From: Francisella sp. LA112445
GTDB taxonomy: Bacteria; Pseudomonadota; Gammaproteobacteria; Francisellales; Francisellaceae
Length of the DNA stretch: 64,000 nucleotides
NCBI RefSeq assembly: GCF_012224145.1
Contig: NZ_CP041030.1
Location: 1,116,001 to 1,180,000 of the forward strand
Reading direction: 5' to 3'
Shown one piece after another: positions 9,156 through 18,010 of this stretch (position 1 is the stretch's first letter; every line of letters starts with the position of its first letter). The translations under genes were made by a program, and so were the position numbers. The notes under the pieces are model-generated. The model worked only from the letters and a program-made list of their open reading frames with translations, was not told the origin of the DNA and searched no databases.

Positions 9156-10634
9156 ATGATTAACTATAAAGAACTTCCTAAGGGAGTATTACATATTAAC
9201 TTGATACAAATATTCTCAACAGTTGGCTATGCTGTGCTAATGGGATTATTAAATTTTTATCTAACAAACTATATTGGTATAAGCAAAACAGAAGCAAATA
9301 CTCTTACTTCTAGTTTTTTTGCAATTAATTTCCTATTTCACTTTTTAGGTGGTACTGTTGGTGGAAGATATTTGAGCTTTAGGGGCTTATTTTTTGTAAG
9401 TCTATTCTTACAGTTTGTTGGATTATGTCTAATTGCTATACATACTAAAGCAATCGTTTTAATGGGTATGGCAACTTTTATTACAGGATCTGGATTAAAC
9501 GTTAGTTGTATAAACATGATGCTGACTCAACTTTTTGACCAAAATGATAAACGTCGTAGAATAGCATTTTCAGTAAACTATAGCTTTATGAATATTGGCT
9601 TTGTAGCAAGCTTCTTTATTGCTGGATATCTTCAAGGGATTGGTTCATATAGTGCAGCATTTTATTTTGCAGCTATTTGTTTATTAATAGCAACAGTAAT
9701 TCATTTATCTGCATGGAAGTATGTTAATGACAAATCTACATATTTTGTCGAAACGTTTTCTTTATTAGATAAAAAATTTTTTGTGGCTCCTTTGATAATA
9801 ATAGGTTGTTTAGTCTTTGCTTATATTCTAATGCATCATCCAGTATTTGCATCATATCTTATCTATGTAGCATTTATCGCGATTCTAATTTTTATGCTGA
9901 TTTTTGCAGCGAAACAGTCGCACCAATATAAGCTAAAAATCTACGTTTATCTAATTTTATCAGTTGCAAGTATGGTCTTTGCTTGTGTTCAAGGCTTACA
10001 ATCAACAGCACTAGAAAATTTTGTTGAATTTAATACGACAAAGTCATTATTTGGTATACCAATGGCACCAGCTACAGTAAACATGTTTGAAAGTCTTGGA
10101 GTTATTATATTTGGTTTTATTCTTGCTATGTCAATGAAAAGAAGACAAAGAAATAATAATCCATATCAGCCAGGATTCTTAGTTGTTAAAGGTTTAGCTG
10201 TATATGTTATAGCTTTTCTTATGATACCTTTAGGTATATTTTTAGCTGGTGGTGGCAAATCAAATGTTATCTTCCCAATTTTATTATTGATTATTGTTGC
10301 TATGGGAGAAATTCATGTAAATGCCGTAAATTATGCCATGGCAGGTGAGATGATGGATCCTAAACACCAGGGCTTATTTACAGGATATTTATTTTTAAAT
10401 GTAGCTTTTGGTATTAACTTAGCAGGACCGATATCAAACTATGCAATTGCATCAACTGATAATGCTACCACATTGTCATATCAGGCAACTAATCCTATGT
10501 ATATGCATATATTCTTGGTAATGGCACTTGTTGCTTTTATAATAGCTGCAATATTTTTCTTTTTAATAAGATTTTTGAATAATATTTTAGCTGAAGCAAG
10601 TACAAAAAAGATTTTAGAAAGTGAAATTATTTGA
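9156..10634 (+). CDS. POT/PTR-family peptide transporter (MFS)
   Basis: 492 aa with about 12-14 membrane segments, consistent with the proton-dependent oligopeptide transporter family: an FFAINFLFHFLGGTVGGRYL region in TM2-3 and late FLNVAFGINLAGPISNYAI. The family imports di- and tripeptides across the inner membrane. Oddly, the TM1 region reads HINLIQIFSTVGY where POT proteins normally have the proton-coupling ExxER motif, so the acidic pair and arginine are missing. Coupling or substrate may therefore differ. A related gene occurs at the right end of the window. hemL follows 26 bases downstream. Confidence 0.8.
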   Translation: MINYKELPKGVLHINLIQIFSTVGYAVLMGLLNFYLTNYIGISKTEANTLTSSFFAINFLFHFLGGTVGGRYLSFRGLFFVSLFLQFVGLCLIAIHTKAIVLMGMATFITGSGLNVSCINMMLTQLFDQNDKRRRIAFSVNYSFMNIGFVASFFIAGYLQGIGSYSAAFYFAAICLLIATVIHLSAWKYVNDKSTYFVETFSLLDKKFFVAPLIIIGCLVFAYILMHHPVFASYLIYVAFIAILIFMLIFAAKQSHQYKLKIYVYLILSVASMVFACVQGLQSTALENFVEFNTTKSLFGIPMAPATVNMFESLGVIIFGFILAMSMKRRQRNNNPYQPGFLVVKGLAVYVIAFLMIPLGIFLAGGGKSNVIFPILLLIIVAMGEIHVNAVNYAMAGEMMDPKHQGLFTGYLFLNVAFGINLAGPISNYAIASTDNATTLSYQATNPMYMHIFLVMALVAFIIAAIFFFLIRFLNNILAEASTKKILESEII

Positions 10635-10660
10635 TATAAATTTTAGACTAGGATACGAAA

Positions 10661-11965
10661 ATGGATAAGAAAATAGAAGAATCAGAAAACTTATTTAAGC
10701 AAGCTCAAGAGTATATTCCAGGAGGAGTAAACTCCCCAGTGCGCGCTTTTAAAAGTGTCGGACAAGATCATCCAAAATTCATCAAATCAGCAAAAGGCGC
10801 TTATCTTTATGATGTGGATTGGCATAAATATATAGATTATATAGGATCTTGGGGTCCAATGATTTTAGGTCATGGTGATGAAGATGTTTTAGAAGCAATG
10901 CAAAACCAGCTAGAAAATGGCCTAAGCTATGGTGCTCCATGTAAACAAGAAATAGAGCTAGCTAAAAAGATAATAGAAATTATGCCAAATATTGAACAGG
11001 TTCGTTTTGTAAACTCAGGTACAGAAGCTACTATGAGTGCTATTAGACTTGCTAGAGCGTATACTAATAAAAATAAGATAATTAAATTTGAAGGCTGCTA
11101 TCATGGTCATGCAGATGAGTTTCTAGTAGCTGCTGGATCTGGAGCTCTATCATTAGGTCAACCAAATTCTCCTGGTGTTCCTGAAGATGTTGTCAAAGAT
11201 ACATTAGTAGCCAGTTTTAACGATATTGACTCTATCAAAGCACTTTTTGAGAAGTATAAAGATGAGATAGCCTGTATTATAGTTGAACCGATAGCTGGTA
11301 ATATGAATATGATATTTCCTAAAGATAACTTCTTAGCTAAGCTTAGAGAATTATGTGATGAAAATAATGCTCTACTTATATTTGATGAAGTTATGACTGG
11401 TTTTAGAGTAGCATTAGGTGGAGCTCAAAGTATTTATAGTGTTAAGCCTGATATTACAACTTTAGGTAAAGTTATTGGTGGTGGTATGCCAGTAGGGGCT
11501 TTTGGTGGTCGTAGAGATATTATGCAAATGATCTCTCCTGCTGGATCTGTATATCAAGCAGGGACTTTATCAGGAAATCCTCTTGCAATGGTAGCAGGGT
11601 TAAAAACTTTAGAAAAAATATCACAAGATGATTTTTATAATAAACTTGAATCAAAAGCTCAGAAGCTAGTAAATGGTTTAAATGAAGCAGCAAAATTATA
11701 TGATTTTAATTTTCATGCTAAATGCCTAGGTGGAATGTTTGGTTTATTCTTCTGTAGCGAGAAAGTAGAGGTTAATACTTTTGCAGACTTAGGTAAAACA
11801 AACCTAAGTATGTTTAATAAGTTTTTTGCATATATGTTAGATAATGGTGTATATTTAGCGCCCTCAGCTTATGAGGCAGGATTTATTTCAATAGTTCATA
11901 GCGATGAAGATATTCAAAAAACTATCGATCTTGCTAAAACTTTCTTTTATGAGAATTCTAACTAG
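10661..11965 (+). CDS. hemL: Glutamate-1-semialdehyde 2,1-aminomutase
   Basis: 434 aa, normal for this PLP enzyme, which makes 5-aminolevulinate for haem in the C5 pathway. Signature regions are [11 protein letters not shown] (about 20-30), [17 protein letters not shown] (about 117-133), [14 protein letters not shown] (about 240-253) and [18 protein letters not shown] with the PLP lysine at K270. It acts in the cytoplasm with glutamyl-tRNA reductase, which is not in the window. Its stop codon overlaps the 3' end of the convergent nsrR-like gene by 8 bases. Haem supply next to a haem-containing Hmp may be coincidental. Confidence 0.97.
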   Translation: MDKKIEESENLFKQAQEYIPGGVNSPVRAFKSVGQDHPKFIKSAKGAYLYDVDWHKYIDYIGSWGPMILGHGDEDVLEAMQNQLENGLSYGAPCKQEIELAKKIIEIMPNIEQVRFVNSGTEATMSAIRLARAYTNKNKIIKFEGCYHGHADEFLVAAGSGALSLGQPNSPGVPEDVVKDTLVASFNDIDSIKALFEKYKDEIACIIVEPIAGNMNMIFPKDNFLAKLRELCDENNALLIFDEVMTGFRVALGGAQSIYSVKPDITTLGKVIGGGMPVGAFGGRRDIMQMISPAGSVYQAGTLSGNPLAMVAGLKTLEKISQDDFYNKLESKAQKLVNGLNEAAKLYDFNFHAKCLGGMFGLFFCSEKVEVNTFADLGKTNLSMFNKFFAYMLDNGVYLAPSAYEAGFISIVHSDEDIQKTIDLAKTFFYENSN

Positions 11966-12386
11966 GTAAAATTTGAGTATCACTTGTAATTGTACAAATA
12001 TCTGAAAAAGTATAATTACCTAATCTTTTAATAAAATCGTTAGTTGCCTGATTTAGAATAGCTTTAAGTTTGCAGTTTTGTACTAATGGACATGTTAAAG
12101 CTTTATCTTTGTTGAAACATTCAACTATATTTATTGGTTCTAATTTCTTAATAATCTCTGATAATTTAATATCGTAAATATTAGGAGATATAGATATTCC
12201 GCCAAATCTACCTTTATATGATTGTATATAATTTAAATTCGACAAATTATTTATAATCTTTGTAGCATGATTAAGCTTTATATCTAAGATATTTACCAAA
12301 TCCTTAGTTTTGTATTTTTGCGTTGGATTTGATCCTAGAATTATCAAAATTCTTAATGAATAGTCAGTAAATGACGTTAAGTTCAT
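11958..12386 (-). CDS. nsrR: Rrf2-family regulator, NsrR-like nitric oxide sensor
   Basis: 142 aa from the ATG at 12386. A 25-residue upstream extension in the same frame is rejected because it runs into the hmp promoter and operator and the family begins [12 protein letters not shown]. It has an N-terminal winged helix and three cysteines, C90, C99 and C105 (C-x8-C-x5-C), placed to hold an NO-sensitive Fe-S cluster. NsrR represses NO-detoxification genes until NO destroys the cluster. It is divergent from the flavohaemoglobin gene, a hallmark target, with a perfect palindrome between them. The gene name rests on this context and on family resemblance. Confidence 0.82.
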   Translation of the reverse strand: MNLTSFTDYSLRILIILGSNPTQKYKTKDLVNILDIKLNHATKIINNLSNLNYIQSYKGRFGGISISPNIYDIKLSEIIKKLEPINIVECFNKDKALTCPLVQNCKLKAILNQATNDFIKRLGNYTFSDICTITSDTQILPS

Positions 12387-12428
12387 ATATAGATTTTCTA
12401 AAATATTTTTAGAAAGTATAAAATAAAT

Positions 12429-12470
12429 TTGCATCAAATATAATATGCATCTATAATGCATATTATATTT
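12429..12470 (+). promoter_or_regulatory. hmp promoter with overlapping NsrR-type palindromic operator
   Basis: A consensus-like sigma-70 promoter, TTGCAT (12429-12434), 17-bp spacer, TATAAT (12452-12457), is overlaid by a perfect inverted repeat. The arms are 15 bases each, 12436-12450 and 12456-12470, separated by CTATA, and contain ATGCAT cores. A repressor bound here would block RNA polymerase. NsrR is the obvious candidate, since its gene is divergent and next door. Confidence 0.75.
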
Positions 12471-12494
12471 TAAGTTTAACCAGGAGTAATAATT

Positions 12495-13670
12495 ATGCTA
12501 AGCCAAAAAACTGTAGATACAATAAAAGCAACAATTCCAGTGTTAGAAGAAAATGGAGTAGCTCTAACAAGACATTTCTATAATAGAATGTTCGAACATA
12601 ATCCAGAAGTTAAGAAATTCTTTAATCTATCTCGCCAGAAAAACTCTAATCAACCTGAAGCTCTAGCTGCAGCGATCCTAGCTTATGCTAGAAATATTGA
12701 TAACCTAGATGCTCTTGGTCAAGCAGTTGAATTAATTGCACAAAAACATGCTTCTTTACAAGTTAAAGCTGAGCATTATCCTATTGTTGGAACTAATCTA
12801 ATAGAGTCAATCAAAGAACTATTAAACTTATCTGATAACGATGATGTTATTATAGCTTGGACTGAAGCTTATAATTTACTAGCAGAAGTATTAATAAACC
12901 GTGAAAAAAATATTTATAATGAGAAATTAGAACAATATGGCTGGAATGACTTTAAAAAGTTTAGTGTTGTCAAAAAAGAAAAAGAAAGTATAAATACATA
13001 CTCATTTTATCTGAAAAATGATTCTATTAAAAATTTTAACTTCAAACCTGGTCAATATATAACTGTAAGATTCCCATATAAAAATACTACAACTATGAGA
13101 AACTATAGTATTTCATCAGCAACAAATGAAGATTATCTAAGAATAACAGTTAAAAAAGAACAAAAAGGAAATATATCACAGCACTTTTTTAATGATATAA
13201 ATGTTGGAGATAGTATTGAGGTTGCACCACCATCAGGCGAATTTTTCTTAGATCTTGAACAAAAATCAGATGCTCCTTTAGTCTTTATATCTGCAGGTAT
13301 TGGTATAACTCCTCTAATAAGTATGCTCTTATCTGAATTAAAAACAAACAACACTAGAAGAGTAGTTTTTGTTTGTGGTAAGAAAAGTAAATTAGAGCAT
13401 CCATTTGCAGATCTATTAAAAAGATTAACAAAAGAGAATCCTCGATTAAAGACTATTTTCTTTTATGAAAGTGTTGAAAAAGATGAAGCTAAACTAGGCC
13501 TAGTTAACTTAGACATAGTAAATAAACAATTAGAAAATGAAGCTTCAAATGCACAATATTTCTTTTGTGGACCTACAGACTTTATGCTTTCTATTCAAGA
13601 GGGATTATTAAAAAATGGCATAAATAATGATAATATCCATTTTGAATTTTTTGGCTCTAAAACTTTCTAA
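12495..13670 (+). CDS. hmp: Flavohaemoglobin (nitric oxide dioxygenase)
   Basis: 391 aa, the usual Hmp length. An N-terminal globin domain (about 1-140, with QKHASLQV carrying the proximal histidine) is followed by a ferredoxin-reductase-like FAD domain (RNYSISSA, about residues 200-207) and an NAD(P)H domain (ISAGIGITPLISML near 262-275; FCGPTDFM near 353-360). It converts NO and O2 to nitrate in the cytoplasm, protecting against host NO. A strong ribosome site, AGGAG, lies about 9 bases before the start. Expression is probably controlled by the neighbouring NsrR-like repressor through the palindrome upstream. Confidence 0.96.
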   Translation: MLSQKTVDTIKATIPVLEENGVALTRHFYNRMFEHNPEVKKFFNLSRQKNSNQPEALAAAILAYARNIDNLDALGQAVELIAQKHASLQVKAEHYPIVGTNLIESIKELLNLSDNDDVIIAWTEAYNLLAEVLINREKNIYNEKLEQYGWNDFKKFSVVKKEKESINTYSFYLKNDSIKNFNFKPGQYITVRFPYKNTTTMRNYSISSATNEDYLRITVKKEQKGNISQHFFNDINVGDSIEVAPPSGEFFLDLEQKSDAPLVFISAGIGITPLISMLLSELKTNNTRRVVFVCGKKSKLEHPFADLLKRLTKENPRLKTIFFYESVEKDEAKLGLVNLDIVNKQLENEASNAQYFFCGPTDFMLSIQEGLLKNGINNDNIHFEFFGSKTF

Positions 13671-13672
13671 AA

Positions 13673-15298
13673 TTAACTACAAAAAATATTTTCTAAAGCT
13701 GCTTGGATATTTATTTTTAAAGAAGTAACAGTATAATTTGTTTGGTCCACAGAAGTTGCACCATATATACAAACATAATTTTTCACATTATCAATATAAT
13801 CAATATCATAAGGGGTTAAAGCAGCTATATTTATAGTTTTATTAGATGCTATAGACGTTAGAGTAGAATATCGTTGGCTATACTTCTTTAAACTTTCAGA
13901 TATTAATATAATTAGATTGCTATTTTGTATATTTGCTTCAAGCTCATCATCAATATGTTTCGCAATAATATCTATATTTAACTTCTGACTATAAGTTATT
14001 TGTTCTAATATTTCATAAAACTCACTCAATCTTTGTCTATCAGAATCTACAATCAAAATATTTTGGTTGCTATTTAATTGATATGGAATGATTCCTGAAT
14101 TTTTAATTATAGAAATGCTTTGTTTAGCTATCTTTAATGATATTTCTTGATGTTTTTTAGAGTTAACAACTAGATTTGCTCTGTTAATTTGATCTTCTTT
14201 AGAAAGCTTATAGATATATGACTTATGCAAACTATGCTTCTGCTTAAACTCCAAAACTTTATCATAAGCCTTATCAACTGCTAGTGCAAATTCAGTATTA
14301 TTTGTATACTCACTTTCAAGAGATTTAAAAAGCTCTTCAAGTTTATAAATATCTTTCTCTGACCATACTCTTACCGGCATAAGAACAATATCAATTCCAG
14401 CTAATATTGCTAATTTAGTAGCTTCTATAGAACCAAAATGAGTAGCAATAGCTTTCATATCCATAGCATCTGATACAACTAACCCTTTAAAACCTATTTT
14501 TTCTTTTAAGAGATTTGTAATTATATTGTGAGATAAGGTAGCTGGTATACTAATATCTTGATCTGTTGAAACTGATTTATAAGTAGTATTATCTAAAGCG
14601 GGCATACTGATATGTGCCGACATAACCATACTGTATTTATTAACTAACTTCTGAAAGGGTAATAATTCAGTTTTTTCCAAATCACCTAAACTCTTATTTA
14701 CACTGACACTGCCCAAATGACTATCTGAAGATGTATCACCATGACCTGGAAAGTGTTTAACACAGTCGATAACCTTAGCATCATGATACCCATCAATAGT
14801 ATAATTAGCATATTCTATGACAGTCTCTGGATTATCAGAATACGCTCTAACTCCAATAATAGGATTATTCTTATTTGAATTAACATCAATAACTGGAGCA
14901 AAGTTTGTATTTATTCCTAAACTATACAACTCATCACCGATAAGCTTCGCTATAATATAGGCATTTTCTGGATTATTTGTAGCAGCAAGAGCCATATTAC
15001 CACAGCCACTTGTACCTTGCTTGATACGATTAACTCGACCACCTTCTTGATCTGTTGCAAAAAAGAGTGGGGTGGCTATATTTGATTGAATATCTCTTAA
15101 AAGAGAAATTACCTGTTCGTTAGTTTCAATATTTTCTTTAAAAAGAATAAAACCACTTAAATTATAATTCTTAAAAAGATTATTAATAGTTTGATTTGTT
15201 TTAATAAAAGGAATAGGTTGACTATCTGAATTTTCACCCCAGTGGCGAAAATCCATCATAATTAATTGACCAAGTTTTTTCCTTATTTTTGAATACAT
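13673..15298 (-). CDS. Glycoside hydrolase family 3, NagZ-like beta-N-acetylhexosaminidase
   Basis: 541 aa. The GH3 N-terminal barrel shows ATDQEGGRVNR (81-91), the NagZ-type loop KHFPGHGDTSSDSH (181-194) and nucleophile D277 in VVSDAMDM. KHFPGHGDT with SDSH supplies the His-Asp acid/base of NagZ enzymes, which release GlcNAc from muropeptides in peptidoglycan recycling. It has no signal peptide, so it is probably cytoplasmic. It is longer than single-domain NagZ (about 340 aa) because of an additional ~150-residue C-terminal domain, as in Gram-positive NagZ or two-domain GH3. The 3' end nearly touches hmp. A small membrane-protein gene lies 6 bases upstream. Confidence 0.82.
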   Translation of the reverse strand: MYSKIRKKLGQLIMMDFRHWGENSDSQPIPFIKTNQTINNLFKNYNLSGFILFKENIETNEQVISLLRDIQSNIATPLFFATDQEGGRVNRIKQGTSGCGNMALAATNNPENAYIIAKLIGDELYSLGINTNFAPVIDVNSNKNNPIIGVRAYSDNPETVIEYANYTIDGYHDAKVIDCVKHFPGHGDTSSDSHLGSVSVNKSLGDLEKTELLPFQKLVNKYSMVMSAHISMPALDNTTYKSVSTDQDISIPATLSHNIITNLLKEKIGFKGLVVSDAMDMKAIATHFGSIEATKLAILAGIDIVLMPVRVWSEKDIYKLEELFKSLESEYTNNTEFALAVDKAYDKVLEFKQKHSLHKSYIYKLSKEDQINRANLVVNSKKHQEISLKIAKQSISIIKNSGIIPYQLNSNQNILIVDSDRQRLSEFYEILEQITYSQKLNIDIIAKHIDDELEANIQNSNLIILISESLKKYSQRYSTLTSIASNKTINIAALTPYDIDYIDNVKNYVCIYGATSVDQTNYTVTSLKINIQAALENIFCS

Positions 15299-15304
15299 TA
15301 TGTG

Positions 15305-15622
15305 CTATTTTTTATTATTATCAAATAGTAAATATAATAGCGGGCCGAAAGATCCTGCAATTAAAGTTAATATTAACCATGGTAAAAATTTTCTATTATT
15401 ACGACGAGCATCATGATACATCCATACTAAAAGAAAGACGCATGAGATTATTAAATCAACTAAAACCTGTATTCCTCCTAAATTTGCAAATTCATGCTTA
15501 AATATACCTGTAATCCCATTTTGCCAAACAGCTAAAAGAGTTAATATGGAAAAAGGAATTAATATTAAAATTAAAAGACATTTAGGTATATATAAAGAGT
15601 TATTATTATTATTTTCTTTCAT
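15305..15622 (-). CDS. Small membrane protein, DUF2834-like
   Basis: 105 aa with three hydrophobic segments (about 13-33, 48-68, 77-100). The C-terminal half, LVDLIISCVFLLVWMYHDAR and then LILTLIAGSFGPLLYLL, resembles the DUF2834 family of small membrane proteins of unknown function. It lies 6 bases ahead of the NagZ-like gene and is probably co-transcribed. AGGAGAA stands before the start. No biochemical role can be read from the sequence. Confidence 0.55.
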   Translation of the reverse strand: MKENNNNNSLYIPKCLLILILIPFSILTLLAVWQNGITGIFKHEFANLGGIQVLVDLIISCVFLLVWMYHDARRNNRKFLPWLILTLIAGSFGPLLYLLFDNNKK

Positions 15623-15656
15623 AATTATTCTCCTATTTTATTAATATAGTTTAAAT

Positions 15657-16439
15657 TTACATTCCCCAGCCATGACTAACTAAAAACTTTTGTCCAGTAA
15701 GAGCATTTGTTTTAAATCCAGCTAAGAATATAGCAGTATCAGCAATATCTTGAACTGTTGTAAACTCACCATCAACAGTTCCACCAAGCATAATATTTTT
15801 GACTACTTCTTCTTCAGAGATATTTAGCTCTTTTGCCTGTTCTGGAATTTGTTTTTCAACAAGTGGAGTTAAAACAAAGCCAGGACCAATTAAATTAGAT
15901 GATATATTATGTTCAGCGCCTTCCTTTGCTAGAGCTCTTACAAAGCCAACTTGAGCATGTTTAGCTGCTACATATGCTGCTTTATTTTTTGATGCAAGAA
16001 CAGAGTGAACAGATCCTACTACAATAATTCTACCACCAGTTTTTAGATCAATCATATGTCTCATTGCAGCTTGAGTTACTAGTAAAGTACCAGTCATATG
16101 TATATCAAATAATTTTTTCCATGATGAAACATTAAAGCTAACTATTGGTGAAATTATCTGAATACCCGCGTTATTGATTACAGTATCGATACGTCCAAAC
16201 TTCTCTACAGTACTATCAACACCAGCATTTACTGGGTCTTCATTTGTGACATCCATTTGTACTGCTAAAGTTTCTACATCATATTTTAATGATAAATCTT
16301 TAGCTACTTCTTGAGATTTTTCTAAATCTAAGTCAGCTATTACAACTTTTGCTCCTTGTTTTGCAAACTCTGTTGCCATACCTAAGCCTAAACCCGAGGC
16401 TGCACCTGTTATTAGTGTAACTTTATTCTTTACAGACAT
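15657..16439 (-). CDS. bdhA: 3-hydroxybutyrate dehydrogenase (SDR family)
   Basis: 260 aa from the ATG at 16439, which has GGAG six bases upstream. An in-frame TTG four codons earlier is less likely because it falls in that ribosome site. Classical SDR features are the NAD motif TGAASGLGLGMA, NNAGIQ, and the catalytic Ser...YVAAKHA (Tyr-Lys). The C-terminal SHGWGM and the overall pattern fit D-3-hydroxybutyrate dehydrogenase, which oxidises 3-hydroxybutyrate to acetoacetate in the cytoplasm. No PHB synthesis genes are near. Other SDR substrates are possible. Confidence 0.82.
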   Translation of the reverse strand: MSVKNKVTLITGAASGLGLGMATEFAKQGAKVVIADLDLEKSQEVAKDLSLKYDVETLAVQMDVTNEDPVNAGVDSTVEKFGRIDTVINNAGIQIISPIVSFNVSSWKKLFDIHMTGTLLVTQAAMRHMIDLKTGGRIIVVGSVHSVLASKNKAAYVAAKHAQVGFVRALAKEGAEHNISSNLIGPGFVLTPLVEKQIPEQAKELNISEEEVVKNIMLGGTVDGEFTTVQDIADTAIFLAGFKTNALTGQKFLVSHGWGM

Positions 16440-16500
16440 TAATATCTCCAAAACTGTCTAAGTTGTTAATAATTATTATATAGTAAATTAAAAAAATTAA

Positions 16501-17931
16501 TTACATTAGAGGGGTTAAAATCTTCATTAAACTCTCTATCAATAGACTACTGCGTTTTGTTGTCATATGATTTGTATCTTTTGTAGAGTCTGCTAAAATT
16601 CTATTTGCCCAATCATATAGCTGTTTAAGATGACTTTGAGTATAAACAAAAGTAGCTATTTCATAATTTAAGAATAGACTACGATTATCTAAATTTACTG
16701 AACCTAACATTGCAAGATTATTATCAATTAAAACTGCTTTTGCATGTACCATATTCTTCGTAAAGTGGATATCTATATTATATTTTAGAAAATCTCGTAT
16801 GTAGCTAGCTCTAGCTCTATCTACTATTTTATGATTAGACTCTTTTGGTGTTATAATTTTTACTTCAACTCCTCTTTTTTTAGCTAAAACTATCGAGTGA
16901 TATAATTCTGCAGATGGGATTAAATAGGGTGTTATAATCCATAGCTTATCTTTGGCAGAGTTTATGGCAGTAATTAATCCTGAATATAGCTGATCTTCTT
17001 GTAAGTCAGGCCCTGATGGAATTACTTGTATGAAGCCGTCCTGTGAGGTATCCGTATTTACTTTAAAATCTAATTCTTGATTTGTAGCAAAGTGCCAATC
17101 TGAGCAAAAGACTTTTAAAAAATATAGTAATGACTCACCTTGAATCTTAAATAATAAATCATCCCACATTCCTTCATGCTCTATTGGTGACATATATTCA
17201 TCACCAATATTCATACCACCACTAAAAGCTGTTTTATTATCAAAAATATATATTTTCCTATGATTTCTGTAGTTAATATAATTACGCAGAGGGTTTGTCA
17301 GAACAGGCATAAAGAAAACAACTTCGGCACCTAACTTTCGTAAGTTTTTAAATATTTTTTTATTATGTCTATAAACATAGAAAGAACCAAGCGAATCTAT
17401 CATCATCTTGACTTCAACACCTTCACTAGCTTTTTTCTCTAAAGCATTTATAACAAGTTTAGATGTTGTATCATTTTTAAAAACGTAAGTTTGTATATAG
17501 ATATTTTTTTCTGCTGAATTGATAGCATCTATAAATGCTTGGAAAGATTTAACACCATCTGTATATATTTCAAATGAGTTTTTTCCTGTTAAAGTTGGTA
17601 ACCCCATACTAGAAAAAACATTGATAATATCCATAGGTAGGTTTTGACATTTATGCTCTTTTGCTAAGCATATTTCCTGAATAGCAGGTTGGCTAATATC
17701 CATAGTCTCTTTTTGCCAGAAGCTACGCTTATCTTTACGTTGAAATATAAAAAAGAAGGGGATTGCTATATAAGGAATAAAGAGTATAGCTAAAAGCCAA
17801 GCTAAAATATTTGATGCAGATTTCTTGTCGACAATAAGCTTTAATACAACTAGAATTGTCAAAGCTTGACAGACAAACAAAACGATATTTGCTTCTACTA
17901 TATAGAGTAAACTTAAAAAGAAATTTTCCAT
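16501..17931 (-). CDS. Cardiolipin synthase, first of two tandem paralogues
   Basis: 476 aa, typical of ClsA-type enzymes. Two N-terminal membrane segments (about 5-31 and 40-62) are followed by two phospholipase D HKD motifs, HRKIYIFD and HAKAVLID, each in its usual GG or GS context (FSGGMNIGDEY; LGSVNLDNRS). It joins phosphatidylglycerol molecules to make cardiolipin at the inner membrane. It is very similar to the gene at 18011-19441, about two thirds identical by eye, pointing to tandem duplication. Both catalytic motifs are intact. A 79-base gap separates the copies, enough for a separate promoter. Confidence 0.9.
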   Translation of the reverse strand: MENFFLSLLYIVEANIVLFVCQALTILVVLKLIVDKKSASNILAWLLAILFIPYIAIPFFFIFQRKDKRSFWQKETMDISQPAIQEICLAKEHKCQNLPMDIINVFSSMGLPTLTGKNSFEIYTDGVKSFQAFIDAINSAEKNIYIQTYVFKNDTTSKLVINALEKKASEGVEVKMMIDSLGSFYVYRHNKKIFKNLRKLGAEVVFFMPVLTNPLRNYINYRNHRKIYIFDNKTAFSGGMNIGDEYMSPIEHEGMWDDLLFKIQGESLLYFLKVFCSDWHFATNQELDFKVNTDTSQDGFIQVIPSGPDLQEDQLYSGLITAINSAKDKLWIITPYLIPSAELYHSIVLAKKRGVEVKIITPKESNHKIVDRARASYIRDFLKYNIDIHFTKNMVHAKAVLIDNNLAMLGSVNLDNRSLFLNYEIATFVYTQSHLKQLYDWANRILADSTKDTNHMTTKRSSLLIESLMKILTPLM

Positions 17932-18010
17932 TTATCGAACTTTTTAAAAATAAGCGTTATTATATGAATTCTAGCATAGTGTAAATATTCTAGATAGTTT
18001 AGCATTTGAA

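Noticed and set aside
12387..12461. Upstream 25-codon extension of the nsrR-like gene
   Set aside because: The extra residues do not fit the Rrf2 family start and the extension would run through the hmp operator; the ATG at 12386 is used.
15289..15501. A plus-strand 70-codon frame over the DUF2834-like gene
   Set aside because: It opposes a membrane protein with a clear family pattern and a good ribosome site, and has no motif of its own.
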